In this document: positions 21,014 to 30,105 of the stretch, one piece after another
Position numbering within the stretch: position 1 is the stretch's first letter
Layout: the number at the start of each line of letters is the position of its first letter
Assembly: GCF_000427625.1 (NCBI RefSeq)
Contig: NZ_KE386569.1
Coordinates: forward strand, 2,532,789 to 2,596,788
Length of the DNA: 64,000 nucleotides
Source: Methylobacter luteus IMV-B-3098
Lineage (GTDB): Bacteria > Pseudomonadota > Gammaproteobacteria > Methylococcales > Methylomonadaceae
Direction of reading: 5' to 3'
The notes under the pieces: generated by a model
Databases searched by the model: none
What the model was told of the DNA's origin: nothing
Seen by the model: the letters and a program-made list of their open reading frames with translations, nothing else
Position numbers and translations under genes: made by a program

Positions 21014-21859
21014 TTATCCTTCAAGAGAAAATGAAACAGGAACCACGACCCAGGCCGGCACAATCTGGTCGCCGCGACGCGCGGGCACGAAGCGCCAGTC
21101 CTTGACCGTTTCCAGCGCGGCCTGGTCCAGGCGGCTGAAACCGCTGGTTTTACGAACGACCAGTTGGGCCACGGTGCCGTCGGTGTTGATCATGGCGCGC
21201 AACAGCACTTTGCCCTGTTCACCCAGTCGGCGCGAGATCCGGGGATAGGCAGGAGGGGGATTGTCGAGGTAATCGGCGTTGAGGTGCGGCTGGATTAACG
21301 GCGCCGCTTCCGCCGGTGCGCTCTTGGCGGGCGTCGATGCCACGGCGGGAGCCGGTGACGGACTGGCCGCAATCGGTGTTTTAGGTGTTTCCGCCTTTTC
21401 CGCAACGGTTATTTCCGATGCGCTGTTCGATGAGGAAATCAGCGGTTTCGGCTTAGCCGGCGTCGGCTTGCGCGGTTTGGCCTTGGGCTTGACGATTGGT
21501 TTTGGCTTTTTTTGTGGTTTTGGCGGTGCGGGTTTCGGCGGCTCGGCGCGAGGCTGCGGCGATGAAATCCATGCAACCTGAATAGGCATGGGCAGCGTAA
21601 CAGGTGCTTGTTGCTCGGAAAGTGGCGCTACGGCGAGCCAGAACAGATGAAACGCGAATGCAGCGCCCAGGCCGATCACGGCTTCGCCCCTTCCACATGC
21701 CGGTAATTCCGGCAGGCGTTGCTTGAATGGATTATTTAGCGGCATAGGATTATTGCCGACGCGTAATGAATCGTAATGCGATGCCTTGGCGCAAACCGAT
21801 ACCTCAGCCCTGGCCGCGGATTCCGGGAAATTGATAATTTTTGTAGCGTGTGCTGACAT
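21014..21859 (-). CDS. tonB: Energy transducer TonB
   Basis: The 281-residue protein has a membrane helix near residues 60-80, a long Pro/Lys-rich periplasmic spacer (PKPAPPKPQKKPKPIVKPKA region, about 105-140) and a C-terminal TonB domain with YPRISRRLGEQGKVLLRAMI and VKDWRFVPARRGDQ. An internal ATG at 21745 would give a shorter form without the cytoplasmic leader and cannot be excluded. Confidence 0.93.
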   Translation of the reverse strand: MSAHATKIINFPESAARAEVSVCAKASHYDSLRVGNNPMPLNNPFKQRLPELPACGRGEAVIGLGAAFAFHLFWLAVAPLSEQQAPVTLPMPIQVAWISSPQPRAEPPKPAPPKPQKKPKPIVKPKAKPRKPTPAKPKPLISSSNSASEITVAEKAETPKTPIAASPSPAPAVASTPAKSAPAEAAPLIQPHLNADYLDNPPPAYPRISRRLGEQGKVLLRAMINTDGTVAQLVVRKTSGFSRLDQAALETVKDWRFVPARRGDQIVPAWVVVPVSFSLEG

Positions 21860-21950
21860 AGCGTGCCTCGCGTTTCGTAAAAAGGCTGGCTGGCTTCCTG
21901 GCCCGGCGGGGCTGGGTGGCTGGCTATGCCGCTGCTTGGAGCGGGTAAAG

Positions 21951-22145
21951 TTATTTCGTCAAAATCAGCTTGCCGTTGCTGGTGATGCGCAGGCGGTATT
22001 CGTCGTCGTGGTGATCGATGACGATTTCGTTTTGCGCGCCGAACAGTTCGCTGCTGTTGACCCGGCGGCGTTCAGGAACTGATTCCTGTTCCACGATCAC
22101 GACGCTTTGACGGTGGAAGTTCCGGTTATAATTTTTGTTTTTCAT
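21951..22145 (-). CDS. hemP: Hemin uptake protein HemP (small iron-operon protein)
   Basis: A 64-residue protein beginning MKNKNYNRNFHRQ. The C-terminal half SSELFGAQNEIVIDHHDDEY, ending RLRITSNGKLILTK, is the HemP signature. HemP proteins sit at the head of heme or siderophore uptake operons; some act as iron-responsive activators of the receptor gene, but the mechanism is unsettled. A longer frame upstream is a shadow of the next gene and is not used. Confidence 0.85.
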   Translation of the reverse strand: MKNKNYNRNFHRQSVVIVEQESVPERRRVNSSELFGAQNEIVIDHHDDEYRLRITSNGKLILTK

Positions 22146-22158
22146 AAAAATGCGGTTA

Positions 22159-22434
22159 TTAATGATAAACCGGCCGCGGCTCGCGCTTGGTGCTTTGCTC
22201 CAGCAAGTGCGCGGTGACTTTTTGCCAATGTTCCAGCAATTGCTGATACAGCTCGCGGCTGGCCGAGACAGGCGCCAGATCCGGATGCGCCAGCAAAAGG
22301 CCCAGCTGGTGCACGATCGAGTGAGCCAGTTTCGGGCAGTGGCGGCCATTGATGAACTGCGTCATCGACAGACAAGTGGTCGCGTGCAATTGCGATATTT
22401 CGGTGCGTGCGGGAGTAGATTGTTGCTCAGGCAT
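22159..22434 (-). CDS. Small conserved-looking protein, first gene of the iron operon
   Basis: The 91-residue protein starts at an ATG with a good Shine-Dalgarno (CGAGGAGTTTT). It has no signal peptide and no membrane helix. The text MTQFINGRHCPKLAHSIVHQ then LLEHWQKVTAHLLEQ suggests a compact helical protein with a single Cys preceded by His. I do not recognise the family. Its position, first after the Fur box and 13 bases before hemP, implies iron-repressed expression and a role in iron uptake or its control. Confidence 0.7.
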   Translation of the reverse strand: MPEQQSTPARTEISQLHATTCLSMTQFINGRHCPKLAHSIVHQLGLLLAHPDLAPVSASRELYQQLLEHWQKVTAHLLEQSTKREPRPVYH

Positions 22435-22539
22435 AAAACTCCTCGGTTTGTAGTCGATTGAAAAAAGTGTTTAACGCGCCCTATTGTGTAACAGGCGCGT
22501 TAAACGAAAGCAGCGAGAGGTCAAATCATCGCCTTGTCT

Positions 22540-22560
22540 AAATGATAATGATTATCATTT
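22540..22560. promoter_or_regulatory. Fur box at the head of the iron-uptake operon
   Basis: The 21 bases around AATGATAATGATTATCATTT match the classical Fur consensus (GATAATGATTATCATTATC) almost perfectly. They lie 106 bases upstream of the first gene start at 22434. This predicts iron-dependent repression of the whole minus-strand cluster from 22434 to 15933. Confidence 0.9.
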
Positions 22561-22613
22561 GGCATAGCAAGCTATTTTGTTGCTTGGTGAGTTAGCGTCT
22601 TTGCTAAAGCAAT

Positions 22614-22829
22614 TATTGACTGATGTTGCGCATCAGTTGAATTGCGACTGCTTTAACAAAATATGGCTGGCGCGAAGGCTATTTGAATCCAAGTTATTTA
22701 GTGCGAATGAATTCGCACCTGCGCGTGCGTGACTATTCGGGTGATGAGATTGAATGAAGACCGGTTTATCAACCGTCGCTAGCACAGCAAACAGGATAAA
22801 AACGCTCCATGCATAACATCGGTTATTGA
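22614..22829. repeat. MITE-like repeat between Fur box and amrS
   Basis: The element starts near ATTGACTGATGTTGCGCA and ends with the inverted relative TGCATAACATCGGTTATTGA. It contains the near-palindrome GTGCGAATGAATTCGCACC at 22701-22719. A second element of this plan is at 57045-57236. A 70-codon open frame on the minus strand inside it is repeat sequence, not a supported gene. Confidence 0.6.
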
Positions 22830-22900
22830 AAAAATGGTGGTGCATTCAGTGCGGGGACAGATTTATCCGCCCCCGCAGGCATGGCTTCCGAGCCGGTTCG

Positions 22901-24004
22901 TTATAAGCCTTGCTCCGCATGGGGCATGGCGACAGCCCTGCGCTTGCCGCCCCAGCCGCCGGGTTTTTCATTGAAGACGCCGGCGCAGCGTTCGCCGCAG
23001 AAACGGCAACTGCCCGATGGGTCCAGATTCCATTCGTCCAGGTCATACCAGTCGCGGCCTATCAATAATGATCCGCAATTGTGGCAATAGGTGCTGCTGG
23101 CTTGTTTATCGTGCACATTGCCGACATAGGCATAACGCACGCCGTTCTTTAGCGCTATGTTCCGCGCCAGCAACAGCGATGCTACCGGCGTATGGGGTTT
23201 GTCACGCATCTTCCAGTCAGGATGGAAGGCCGAGAAATGCATCGGCACATCCGGTCCCAGGTTTTCGACGACCCATTGCGTCATCTTTTCCAGTTCGGCT
23301 TCCGAATCATTCTCATCAGGGATGACCAATGTCGTCAGTTCCAGCCAGACCGATGTTTCATGCTTGATGTATTTGAGCGTTTCCAGTACCGGCTCCAGAT
23401 GGCCGCCGGTAATCTGATGGTAAAAATGTTCCGTAAACGCTTTCAGGTCGATGTTGGCGGCATCCATCCATTGATAAAACTCGGCGCGGGGCTCCGCGCA
23501 GACATAGCCGGCCGACACCGCCACCGATTTTATGCCCAGATTTCGGCAAGCCTGGGCGGTATCTATCGCGTACTCGTGGAAGATCACCGGATCATTGTAG
23601 GTGTATGCGACGCTGGTACAGCCATGTTCGAGCGCCGCCTGCGCGATCGCATCCGGCGAGGCCTGACTCATCAGCGTATCCAGTTCGCGCGATTTGCTGA
23701 TATCCCAGTTCTGGCAGAACTTGCAGGCCAGATTGCAGCCGGCCGTGCCGAACGACAGGACCGGCGTGCCGGGCAGGAAGTGATTCAGCGGTTTTTTTTC
23801 AATCGGATCGATCGCAAAACCGCTGGAGCGGCCGTAACTGGTCATGACAATTTCATCGTTCAGATTTTGTCTGATAAAGCAGAGGCCGCGCTGCCCCGCA
23901 TGCAGCTTGCAAAATCGCGGGCAGATATCGCATTGGACACGGCCATCGTCCAGGCGATGCCAATGTCGCGTTTTCACCGTATCAGGCGTAACAAAAACAG
24001 TCAT
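22901..24004 (-). CDS. amrS: AmmeMemoRadiSam radical SAM enzyme AmrS
   Basis: The 367-residue protein has the radical SAM motif CNLACKFC (CxxxCxxC) near residue 90 in SFGTAGCNLACKFCQNWDIS. Extra Cys clusters lie in the N-terminus (CDICPRFCKLHAGQRGLCF) and in a C-terminal zinc-ribbon-like tail (CHNCGS, then CRFCGERC). This is the arrangement of AmrS, the third member of the AmmeMemoRadiSam system with AMMECR1 and MEMO1 homologues. Its substrate was unresolved as far as I know. The Shine-Dalgarno is CCAGGAGAC. The two partner genes diverge 166 bases away. Confidence 0.92.
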   Translation of the reverse strand: MTVFVTPDTVKTRHWHRLDDGRVQCDICPRFCKLHAGQRGLCFIRQNLNDEIVMTSYGRSSGFAIDPIEKKPLNHFLPGTPVLSFGTAGCNLACKFCQNWDISKSRELDTLMSQASPDAIAQAALEHGCTSVAYTYNDPVIFHEYAIDTAQACRNLGIKSVAVSAGYVCAEPRAEFYQWMDAANIDLKAFTEHFYHQITGGHLEPVLETLKYIKHETSVWLELTTLVIPDENDSEAELEKMTQWVVENLGPDVPMHFSAFHPDWKMRDKPHTPVASLLLARNIALKNGVRYAYVGNVHDKQASSTYCHNCGSLLIGRDWYDLDEWNLDPSGSCRFCGERCAGVFNEKPGGWGGKRRAVAMPHAEQGL

Positions 24005-24170
24005 GAATAGTCTCCTGGAACCATGTAATAAATCGCATGGTCACATTTGGGTAATAATTGGTTTCTAACATTTAGGCTAGTTGGGTTGATTAATTTCCAG
24101 CACAATAACTATAAATTTCAAAGGTTTTCGCGCTAACTAAATCTTCTCCCGGAAAATAACAGGACATCTC

Positions 24171-24950
24171 ATGAATAGACAACCCGCTGTGGCCGGTACG
24201 TTTTACCCGGCCAATCCGCAACAACTCCATCAAATGCTGGATCGGTATTTAAATGAGGCCAAATCCGATGCGAAAGTTCCTAAAGCCATCATTGCGCCGC
24301 ATGCCGGCTATATTTATTCAGGACCTGTCGCGGCGACCGCTTATGCACGTTTAAAAAACGCGCGTCATCAGATCAGCAGAGTGGTGTTGATCGGCCCGTC
24401 TCACCGTGTGGCTTTCAGAGGGCTGGCCGTGAGTCGTGCACAAACTTTTTCCACGCCGCTGGGTGATATCTCTATCGATGAGGAAGCCGTGAAGGCCTTG
24501 GTCAAGCTGCCTTTTGTCGAATACATTGAACAGGCACACACTTATGAACATAGTCTGGAAGTGCACCTGCCCTTTCTGCAGGAGATGCTCGACGACTTCA
24601 AACTGATCCCCATCGTAGCAGGCGACGCCACACCGGAACAGGTCAGCCAGGTTATACAGATGTTATGGGGGGGGAGCGAAACGCTGATCGTGGTCAGCTC
24701 CGACCTGAGTCATTACCATGATTATACGACCGCTCAACAGTTGGACAGATCAACCAGCGAAGCGATAGAACATTTGCAGTATGAGCAGCTCGTCTACGAG
24801 TCCGCCTGCGGCAAAGTGCCGGTCAGCGGACTGCTGAAGCTGGCGCGGGAAAACTCGCTCTCGATTAAAACCATTGATTTACGCAACTCCGGCGATACCG
24901 CGGGAGAAAAAGACAGAGTTGTAGGTTACGGAGCTTATGTCATTGAATAA
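24171..24950 (+). CDS. amrB: AmmeMemoRadiSam protein AmrB (MEMO1 family)
   Basis: The 259-residue protein has the MEMO/LigB-like fold signature: AVAGTFYPANPQQLHQML at the start, IIAPHAGYIYSGPVAATAY near residue 43, then SHRVAFRGLAV and YEHSLEVHLPFL. VSSDLSHYHDY (near residue 180) supplies further metal-site-like His. In homologous dioxygenases such residues bind iron. It overlaps amrA by 14 bases. Confidence 0.92.
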   Translation: MNRQPAVAGTFYPANPQQLHQMLDRYLNEAKSDAKVPKAIIAPHAGYIYSGPVAATAYARLKNARHQISRVVLIGPSHRVAFRGLAVSRAQTFSTPLGDISIDEEAVKALVKLPFVEYIEQAHTYEHSLEVHLPFLQEMLDDFKLIPIVAGDATPEQVSQVIQMLWGGSETLIVVSSDLSHYHDYTTAQQLDRSTSEAIEHLQYEQLVYESACGKVPVSGLLKLARENSLSIKTIDLRNSGDTAGEKDRVVGYGAYVIE

Positions 24951-25494
24951 AGAACACCACCGCTGGCTGACGGAGCTGGCAAGCAGTTCCATTCGGCATG
25001 GCCTGCAAACAGGCAAGCCGTTGATCATCGATCTGGCCGAATGCCCGGCCGAACTGGCGGAACAGCGCGCCACTTTTGTGACGCTGCAAAAGCAGCATCA
25101 GCTGCGCGGCTGTATCGGCACGCTGGACGCCGTCAGGCCGCTGGCCGTGGATATCGCCGAAAACGCCTTTTCAGCGGCTTTCAGGGACCCGCGGTTTCCG
25201 CCACTGCAAGCCCATGAACTGAGTGATCTGGACATCCATCTCTCCATTCTGACACCGGCCGAGCCGATCGCGTTTACCTCGGAACAGGATTTGCTGAAGC
25301 AGTTGCAGGCAGGTATCGATGGCTTGATTCTGATGGAGGGGGGCCGGCGCGGCACATTTCTGCCCTCGGTATGGGAATCACTGCCGGAGCCCGAGCAGTT
25401 TCTGCGGCATCTGAAACAGAAGGCAGGGCTCGCGCCCGACTACTGGTCCGATACGCTCAAGGTTTACCGCTACCGCGCCGAAATGGTGGCCTGA
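24937..25494 (+). CDS. amrA: AmmeMemoRadiSam protein AmrA (AMMECR1 family)
   Basis: The 185 residues contain the AMMECR1 signature LRGCIGTLDAVRPLAVDIAE with the invariant RGCIG core, followed by AFSAAFRDPRFPPLQAHEL and IDGLILMEGGRRGTFLPSVW. It is translationally coupled to amrB and ends one base from the convergent EamA gene. Role in the system is unknown. Confidence 0.92.
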   Translation: MSLNKEHHRWLTELASSSIRHGLQTGKPLIIDLAECPAELAEQRATFVTLQKQHQLRGCIGTLDAVRPLAVDIAENAFSAAFRDPRFPPLQAHELSDLDIHLSILTPAEPIAFTSEQDLLKQLQAGIDGLILMEGGRRGTFLPSVWESLPEPEQFLRHLKQKAGLAPDYWSDTLKVYRYRAEMVA

Positions 25495-25495
25495 G

Positions 25496-26410
25496 TCAGG
25501 ATTTGGCGCGGCTGACCACATAAACGCCGGCCAGTACAAAAACCGTGCCGGACAACTGTATGATCGTGACGGCTTCGCCTAGAAATAAGAAAGCCAGCGC
25601 CAGTGTCGCGATCGGGCCGATCATGCTGATAATGGAAGCCGGGCCGGCGCCGATTCTTCTGATGCCCGCATTCATGAAAAACGACGGCAATACGGTGGAA
25701 AAGACCGCCATCAACAAGGCCTGTTTATAAACTTCGGCAGGGAAACCGGTCAGCGCCACGCCATGATTGACGGCAAAATGCATGAGGGTGGCGATACTGG
25801 CAATGGTCATCGTGTAAGCCGTGAAACGCGCGGAGCCTATGCGCCGGCCCATGACGCCGCTGCCCATGGTGAAAAAGGCAAAGACCACGGCGCCGGCCAG
25901 CACCAGTGACGATCCCAGCCAGATGCCCGATGATTCCATGGACAGCTGTTCGATAAAAACCAGTATCATGCCGGCGTAACTCAAAGCCAGCGCGACCATT
26001 TCACGCAATGAAATGCCCCGTTTGTGAGCCAGCGCCGAAAACAGCACGACGAAGGTCGGATACAAAAACAGGATGATCCGCTCCAGCCCGGCCGAAATGT
26101 ACAGCAGGCCGATAAAATCCAGATAGCTGGCTATGTAATAGCCCATCAGGCCCAGGACGGCAACCCCGCCCCACTGCCTTTTAGTTAGTGCCTCGGCCGG
26201 CGATTTCCTGTTATGCCAGAGCGCGACCACCAGAAAAAACGGCAGCGAAAAAAACATGCGCAAAGCCATCAGGCTGATCGCGTCTATTTGCCCTTCGACC
26301 GCGTAAGCCAGCTTGATGAAGATGGCCTTGGCCGAAAAACCCAGGGCGCCGAGCAGCACCAGGCCGCAGCCGATGAGCAGATTGCGCTGCTCGGATGAAG
26401 CGGCGCTCAC
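25496..26410 (-). CDS. EamA/DMT-family transporter
   Basis: The 304-residue inner-membrane protein has about ten hydrophobic segments in two EamA repeats, e.g. VLGLMGYYIASYLDFIGLLY in the first half and STVLPSFFMNAGIRRIGAGP in the second. The family exports or imports small metabolites; the substrate cannot be told. Its ATG overlaps the stop of the upstream kinase gene by one base, so they form a two-gene operon. Confidence 0.88.
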   Translation of the reverse strand: MSAASSEQRNLLIGCGLVLLGALGFSAKAIFIKLAYAVEGQIDAISLMALRMFFSLPFFLVVALWHNRKSPAEALTKRQWGGVAVLGLMGYYIASYLDFIGLLYISAGLERIILFLYPTFVVLFSALAHKRGISLREMVALALSYAGMILVFIEQLSMESSGIWLGSSLVLAGAVVFAFFTMGSGVMGRRIGSARFTAYTMTIASIATLMHFAVNHGVALTGFPAEVYKQALLMAVFSTVLPSFFMNAGIRRIGAGPASIISMIGPIATLALAFLFLGEAVTIIQLSGTVFVLAGVYVVSRAKS

Positions 26411-27486
26411 TATCGCGTTCCCATCGTCTGCTTTTTCAGGCGCGCTATCAATCGCCTGATGGCCGATTCCTGCCGTATGATGCTGTCGCAGAGCCGGAAT
26501 TGCTCGACCGCGCGCCGCAGGTTTTGCCCTGGCTCCGTCACTTTGAAATAGCGATCGCCATCCAGATGATCGGTAAAAAACCGGAGGCCCAGTTCAAAAG
26601 GAATCAACCGTATGGCCGGGTACAGATAATCGTAATCGGATGCGGAAAAAAACGCGCTGGTCTCGGCCAGATAGCTTTCCAGGATAACGGCGCAGCGATC
26701 CGTATCGAACCCGACAGGATCTGTCGTCTGGCAGCAGGAGCGCAGGCAATCGCCGATGTCATAATGCACCAGTCCCGGCTTGACGGTATCCAGGTCAACA
26801 ATGCCGGCAACGGTTTTACTGTGCCTGTCGAACAGGAAGTTATTGAGCTTGGGATCGCCGTGCATGACGCGCAGGGTCAGCAGGCCCTGCTGTTTTGCCG
26901 TTTCCAGGTCATCGGCGATGCGCCGGAGCCGATCGATGAAGTCGGCGCAATAGCGGCTTTCAGGTGATGAAATCCGGGTGCCTGCTGAAACCTGATCATA
27001 ACGGCTCAGGTAGTTCGGCGTGATATGAAAACCGGGCAGGGTATCGTGCAGGGTGGCGGGATCAAGGTCGCTGAGCAGGCGATGGAAATGGCCCAGCGCG
27101 AATCCTGCCTGCGCCGCCTCATGCGCGTTGCCGATGACTTCCAGGCTTTCGGTGTTGTCGATAAAGCTCAGTGCCCGCCAGTAATTGCCCTCTTTTTCAT
27201 AATAACTGTTGCTTTCAGCCGTCGATAAAATGTCCGGGACCCGCAATTTAACCGAGTCGGCGTTTTTCTGTCGGAGATGCCGGTTTAACGTGAGCAGATT
27301 CTCCATGATCAGGGCCGGCTGTGGGAAAACCGTCGTGTTGATGCGTTGCAGGACAAACGGCGATGAGTTCGTCAGGACCAGAAACGTATCATTGATCAGG
27401 CCATTGCCCAGCGGTTGTATGTCGATGACGGCTTGGCTTTGGGTGAATTGGCGGGCGATGGGAAATAATGAATCAAAGGCTGGCAT
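26410..27486 (-). CDS. APH-type small-molecule kinase (NahK-like)
   Basis: The 358-residue protein has the aminoglycoside phosphotransferase fold. The catalytic loop is VMHGDPKLNNFLFD (near residue 207) and the metal-binding motif is GIVDLDTVKPG (near 232). The N-terminal part (GNGLINDTFLVL, FVLQRINTTVFPQP) resembles N-acetylhexosamine 1-kinases and related phosphotransferases rather than antibiotic-resistance enzymes. The substrate is therefore likely a sugar or amino sugar, which is an inference. Confidence 0.82.
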   Translation of the reverse strand: MPAFDSLFPIARQFTQSQAVIDIQPLGNGLINDTFLVLTNSSPFVLQRINTTVFPQPALIMENLLTLNRHLRQKNADSVKLRVPDILSTAESNSYYEKEGNYWRALSFIDNTESLEVIGNAHEAAQAGFALGHFHRLLSDLDPATLHDTLPGFHITPNYLSRYDQVSAGTRISSPESRYCADFIDRLRRIADDLETAKQQGLLTLRVMHGDPKLNNFLFDRHSKTVAGIVDLDTVKPGLVHYDIGDCLRSCCQTTDPVGFDTDRCAVILESYLAETSAFFSASDYDYLYPAIRLIPFELGLRFFTDHLDGDRYFKVTEPGQNLRRAVEQFRLCDSIIRQESAIRRLIARLKKQTMGTR

Positions 27487-27669
27487 GGCGTTTTTTGAAT
27501 CCGGTGTAGCGGCTCATGGCCGGTTTTTTATCAAGTCTGCCACGAGTTTAAATTTTTATTATGGACATTTTTCCCAAACACGGATAACTGTTCTTGCCAA
27601 GCTGATGTGGCACAGCTGTAGCGTCGAATTCAGTTATGCTCTACAGGGTATTCGGCCCGACCCCTTATT

Positions 27670-27690
27670 GTGCGAATGAATTCGCACCTA
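27670..27690. repeat. Palindromic repeat, GTGCGAAT type
   Basis: GTGCGAATGAATTCGCACCT is a near-perfect palindrome, identical to copies at 22701 and 57150. It lies in the 252-base gap between the kinase and rdgB genes, followed by a second hairpin-forming stretch rich in GCGC. Confidence 0.75.
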
Positions 27691-27738
27691 CGCGCGCCGC
27701 AGTTTGGCGCAGCAAACGCGCGTTCCGATGCCGGAGGC

Positions 27739-28356
27739 CTAAAAGCTTCCCTTGGCCCGGATCAAGGTTACTAAATCCCTTAATGCCTTGCCTCTGTGGC
27801 TCAGCGAATTTTTAACGGCCGGCGTCAGTTCGGCTGAGGCGCAGTTATGCTCCGGCACCCAGAACACCGGATCATAGCCGAAGCCGTTTTCACCAGCGGC
27901 CTGAGCCAGAATGCGGCCTTCCCAGACGCCCTGGGCGATCACCGGGCAGGGATCGCCGGCATGCGCCATGAACACCATGACGCAAATAAAGCGCGCGCTG
28001 CGCTGCTGATCGGGCACGCCTTGCAATTCGCGCAGCAGTTTTTCGATGTTGTCCTGATCGCTGGCGCCGACGCCGACGCCTGCATATCTGGCCGAGAATA
28101 CGCCGGGCGCGCCGTCCAGAGCGTCGACGACCAGACCGGAATCGTCGGCAATAGACGGCAGTTTGCACTGGCGCGCCGCATTTCTGGCTTTCAGGATCGC
28201 ATTTTCTACAAACGTGATGCCTGTTTCCTCGCATTCGGCGACATTGAACGCGGACTGCGGAACAATCGTGTGACCGGCAAGCAGGGCCTGGATTTCCCTG
28301 ATCTTGCCGGCATTGCCGCTGGCCAGCACGATTTGTTGCGACTGGCTCAAACTCAT
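27739..28356 (-). CDS. rdgB: dITP/XTP pyrophosphatase RdgB
   Basis: RdgB hydrolyses non-canonical purine nucleoside triphosphates to keep them out of DNA. The 205 residues start with [17 protein letters not shown] and contain the signature [20 protein letters not shown] and the purine-pocket region [14 protein letters not shown]. It overlaps rph by 4 bases, the common rph-rdgB pair. Confidence 0.95.
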   Translation of the reverse strand: MSLSQSQQIVLASGNAGKIREIQALLAGHTIVPQSAFNVAECEETGITFVENAILKARNAARQCKLPSIADDSGLVVDALDGAPGVFSARYAGVGVGASDQDNIEKLLRELQGVPDQQRSARFICVMVFMAHAGDPCPVIAQGVWEGRILAQAAGENGFGYDPVFWVPEHNCASAELTPAVKNSLSHRGKALRDLVTLIRAKGSF

Positions 28357-29075
28357 TTAAAGTTTTCCATCGCTTCGCGCTGTTTTCTCAGCAGCTGCTT
28401 GATGCCGCAACCGGCCAGTTCCAGCATCGCGTCCAGTTCTTCCTTTCTGAATGCATGGCCTTCGGCCGTGCCCTGGACCTCGATGAAAGCGGCTGCGTCA
28501 TTCATGACCACATTCATATCGGTTTCGGCATTGCTGTCCTCGGCATAGTCCAGATCCAGCACCGGCACGCCGTTGTATATACCGACGGACACGGAGGCGA
28601 CCTGCCCGTGCAGCGGGTTGGTTCTGATTTGTCTGCGTTTGAGCATTTTTTGCACGGCCAGCGACAAGGCGACGAAGCCGCCCGTGATCGACGCCGTGCG
28701 CGTGCCGCCGTCCGCCTGCAGCACATCGCAGTCTATCGTGATGGTGTTTTCGCCCAAGGCTTTCAAATCCACTGCGGCACGCAACGATCGGCCGATCAGG
28801 CGCTGAATTTCCAGTGTGCGGCCGCCCTGTCTGCCGCTGCTGGCTTCCCGTCCTATGCGGCTGTGCGTCGAGCGCGGCAGCATACCGTATTCCGCGGTAA
28901 TCCAGCCTTCGCCCTTGCCTTTCAGAAAACGCGGCACATGGTTCTCGACACTGGCCGTGCACAGCACGCGCGTGTCGCCAAATTCAACCAGAACAGATCC
29001 TTCCGCATGTTTTGTAAAGCCGCAGGTAAATTTTATGTCTCGCAGTTGATCCGGGTTACGTCCGCTAGGTCTCAT
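28353..29075 (-). CDS. rph: Ribonuclease PH
   Basis: RNase PH trims tRNA 3' ends phosphorolytically. I choose the ATG at 29075, giving 240 residues starting [20 protein letters not shown], the canonical N-terminus. The in-frame start at 29174 adds 33 residues across the kinase stop and has no family support. Motifs include [38 protein letters not shown] and the catalytic [18 protein letters not shown]. Confidence 0.96.
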   Translation of the reverse strand: MRPSGRNPDQLRDIKFTCGFTKHAEGSVLVEFGDTRVLCTASVENHVPRFLKGKGEGWITAEYGMLPRSTHSRIGREASSGRQGGRTLEIQRLIGRSLRAAVDLKALGENTITIDCDVLQADGGTRTASITGGFVALSLAVQKMLKRRQIRTNPLHGQVASVSVGIYNGVPVLDLDYAEDSNAETDMNVVMNDAAAFIEVQGTAEGHAFRKEELDAMLELAGCGIKQLLRKQREAMENFK

Positions 29076-29157
29076 TATCTGTTCCGCCAAAATAAAACGG
29101 CACAGTATACCTGATTGCGGGGTGTACAGGCTCAATTTAAAGGCATGAGGCAAGTGT

Positions 29158-30060
29158 TTATTTTCTGGCGGCAAGCGCCTGCTGCAACTGGGCGACCGAT
29201 TGCGGGCGCTTTTCCGGCCGCAGTTCCATGGCCCAGTCTATGGCTTTCAACAAGAATTCCGGAAATCTGTTTCTAAAGGCTTTAACGGCGGGCACGAGGG
29301 TATCCTGCTGCACCCTGTCCGGCGCGGGAATCAGCGGTTTATATTCGATACAGGCGCGCATGCTGGCGCCAACGGCATAAATATCCGTCCAGGGGCCTAA
29401 CGGCGTTCTGAAGTCATGCTGCTCTATGGGAGAGAAGCCTTTAGTCAGTATCTTGCCTTGCTTGGTCAACCGTCCGTGCGGAAAACGCTGGATGGCGCCG
29501 AAATCGAGCAATAACGCGTCATTGCCGGGGCGTACAAGAATATTGGCGGGTTTGACGTCCAGGTGAAGAAAATGATGTTCATGCATATGGCTGATGCCGT
29601 TCAGCAGCGAATTGAATACGGCCAGCAGAAATTCTTCGGTGACAGGCAGGGCTTTGTTTTTCAGAAGTTTATTGAGCGTCACGCCATAGTCATAAGTCAT
29701 GACCATATAAACCGTCGCGTTGGCTTCAAAAAAATTGATAACCTCGACGATATTGGGGTGTTTCAGCTTCGCCAGAACCTTGGCCTCCTCAAAAAACAAG
29801 GCTCTGCCGCGTCGAAACAGGGGCTGGGTTTCATCGCTGTTGGCGACGACCATGTTGTTCCAGGTTCTATGGGCCAGCTTGCGCGGCAAATATTCCTTAA
29901 TCGCAACCTGAACCTGATCGCTCATTTGCCGGGCGAGATAGACTGAGCTGAATCCGCCGTGCGCCAATTCCCGCTCGATTATATACTGGTCTATAATAGT
30001 GCCGGTTTGAAGATAGTTCCACTGCTTCGGATAGGTGTCGGGGTCGTAGTATTCGGCCAT
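29158..30060 (-). CDS. Soluble Ser/Thr protein kinase
   Basis: The 300-residue protein is a bare eukaryotic-type kinase domain. It has the glycine loop [12 protein letters not shown], the ATP Lys in VAIKEYL, the alpha-C Glu in [11 protein letters not shown], the catalytic loop [11 protein letters not shown] and the magnesium motif LDFGA. HLD replaces the usual HRD, with the catalytic Asp kept. There is no membrane helix and no sensor domain. The first 20 residues ([20 protein letters not shown]) are typical of a gammaproteobacterial branch. Targets are unknown. It diverges from yicC with 45 bases between. Confidence 0.88.
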   Translation of the reverse strand: MAEYYDPDTYPKQWNYLQTGTIIDQYIIERELAHGGFSSVYLARQMSDQVQVAIKEYLPRKLAHRTWNNMVVANSDETQPLFRRGRALFFEEAKVLAKLKHPNIVEVINFFEANATVYMVMTYDYGVTLNKLLKNKALPVTEEFLLAVFNSLLNGISHMHEHHFLHLDVKPANILVRPGNDALLLDFGAIQRFPHGRLTKQGKILTKGFSPIEQHDFRTPLGPWTDIYAVGASMRACIEYKPLIPAPDRVQQDTLVPAVKAFRNRFPEFLLKAIDWAMELRPEKRPQSVAQLQQALAARK

Positions 30061-30105
30061 TGCAAAAATTCTGTCGGACTAAGACTCTACAAGTATAGGT
30101 GAAAA

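Noticed and set aside
19829-21924. CTGGGTGGCTGG motif in two gaps of the iron operon
   Set aside because: Present near 19829-19843 and 21909-21924, but short and G/C-rich; not enough to call an RNA element or regulator site.
22633-22845. 70-codon minus-strand frame between the Fur box and amrS
   Set aside because: It translates a dispersed palindromic repeat and has no ribosome site.
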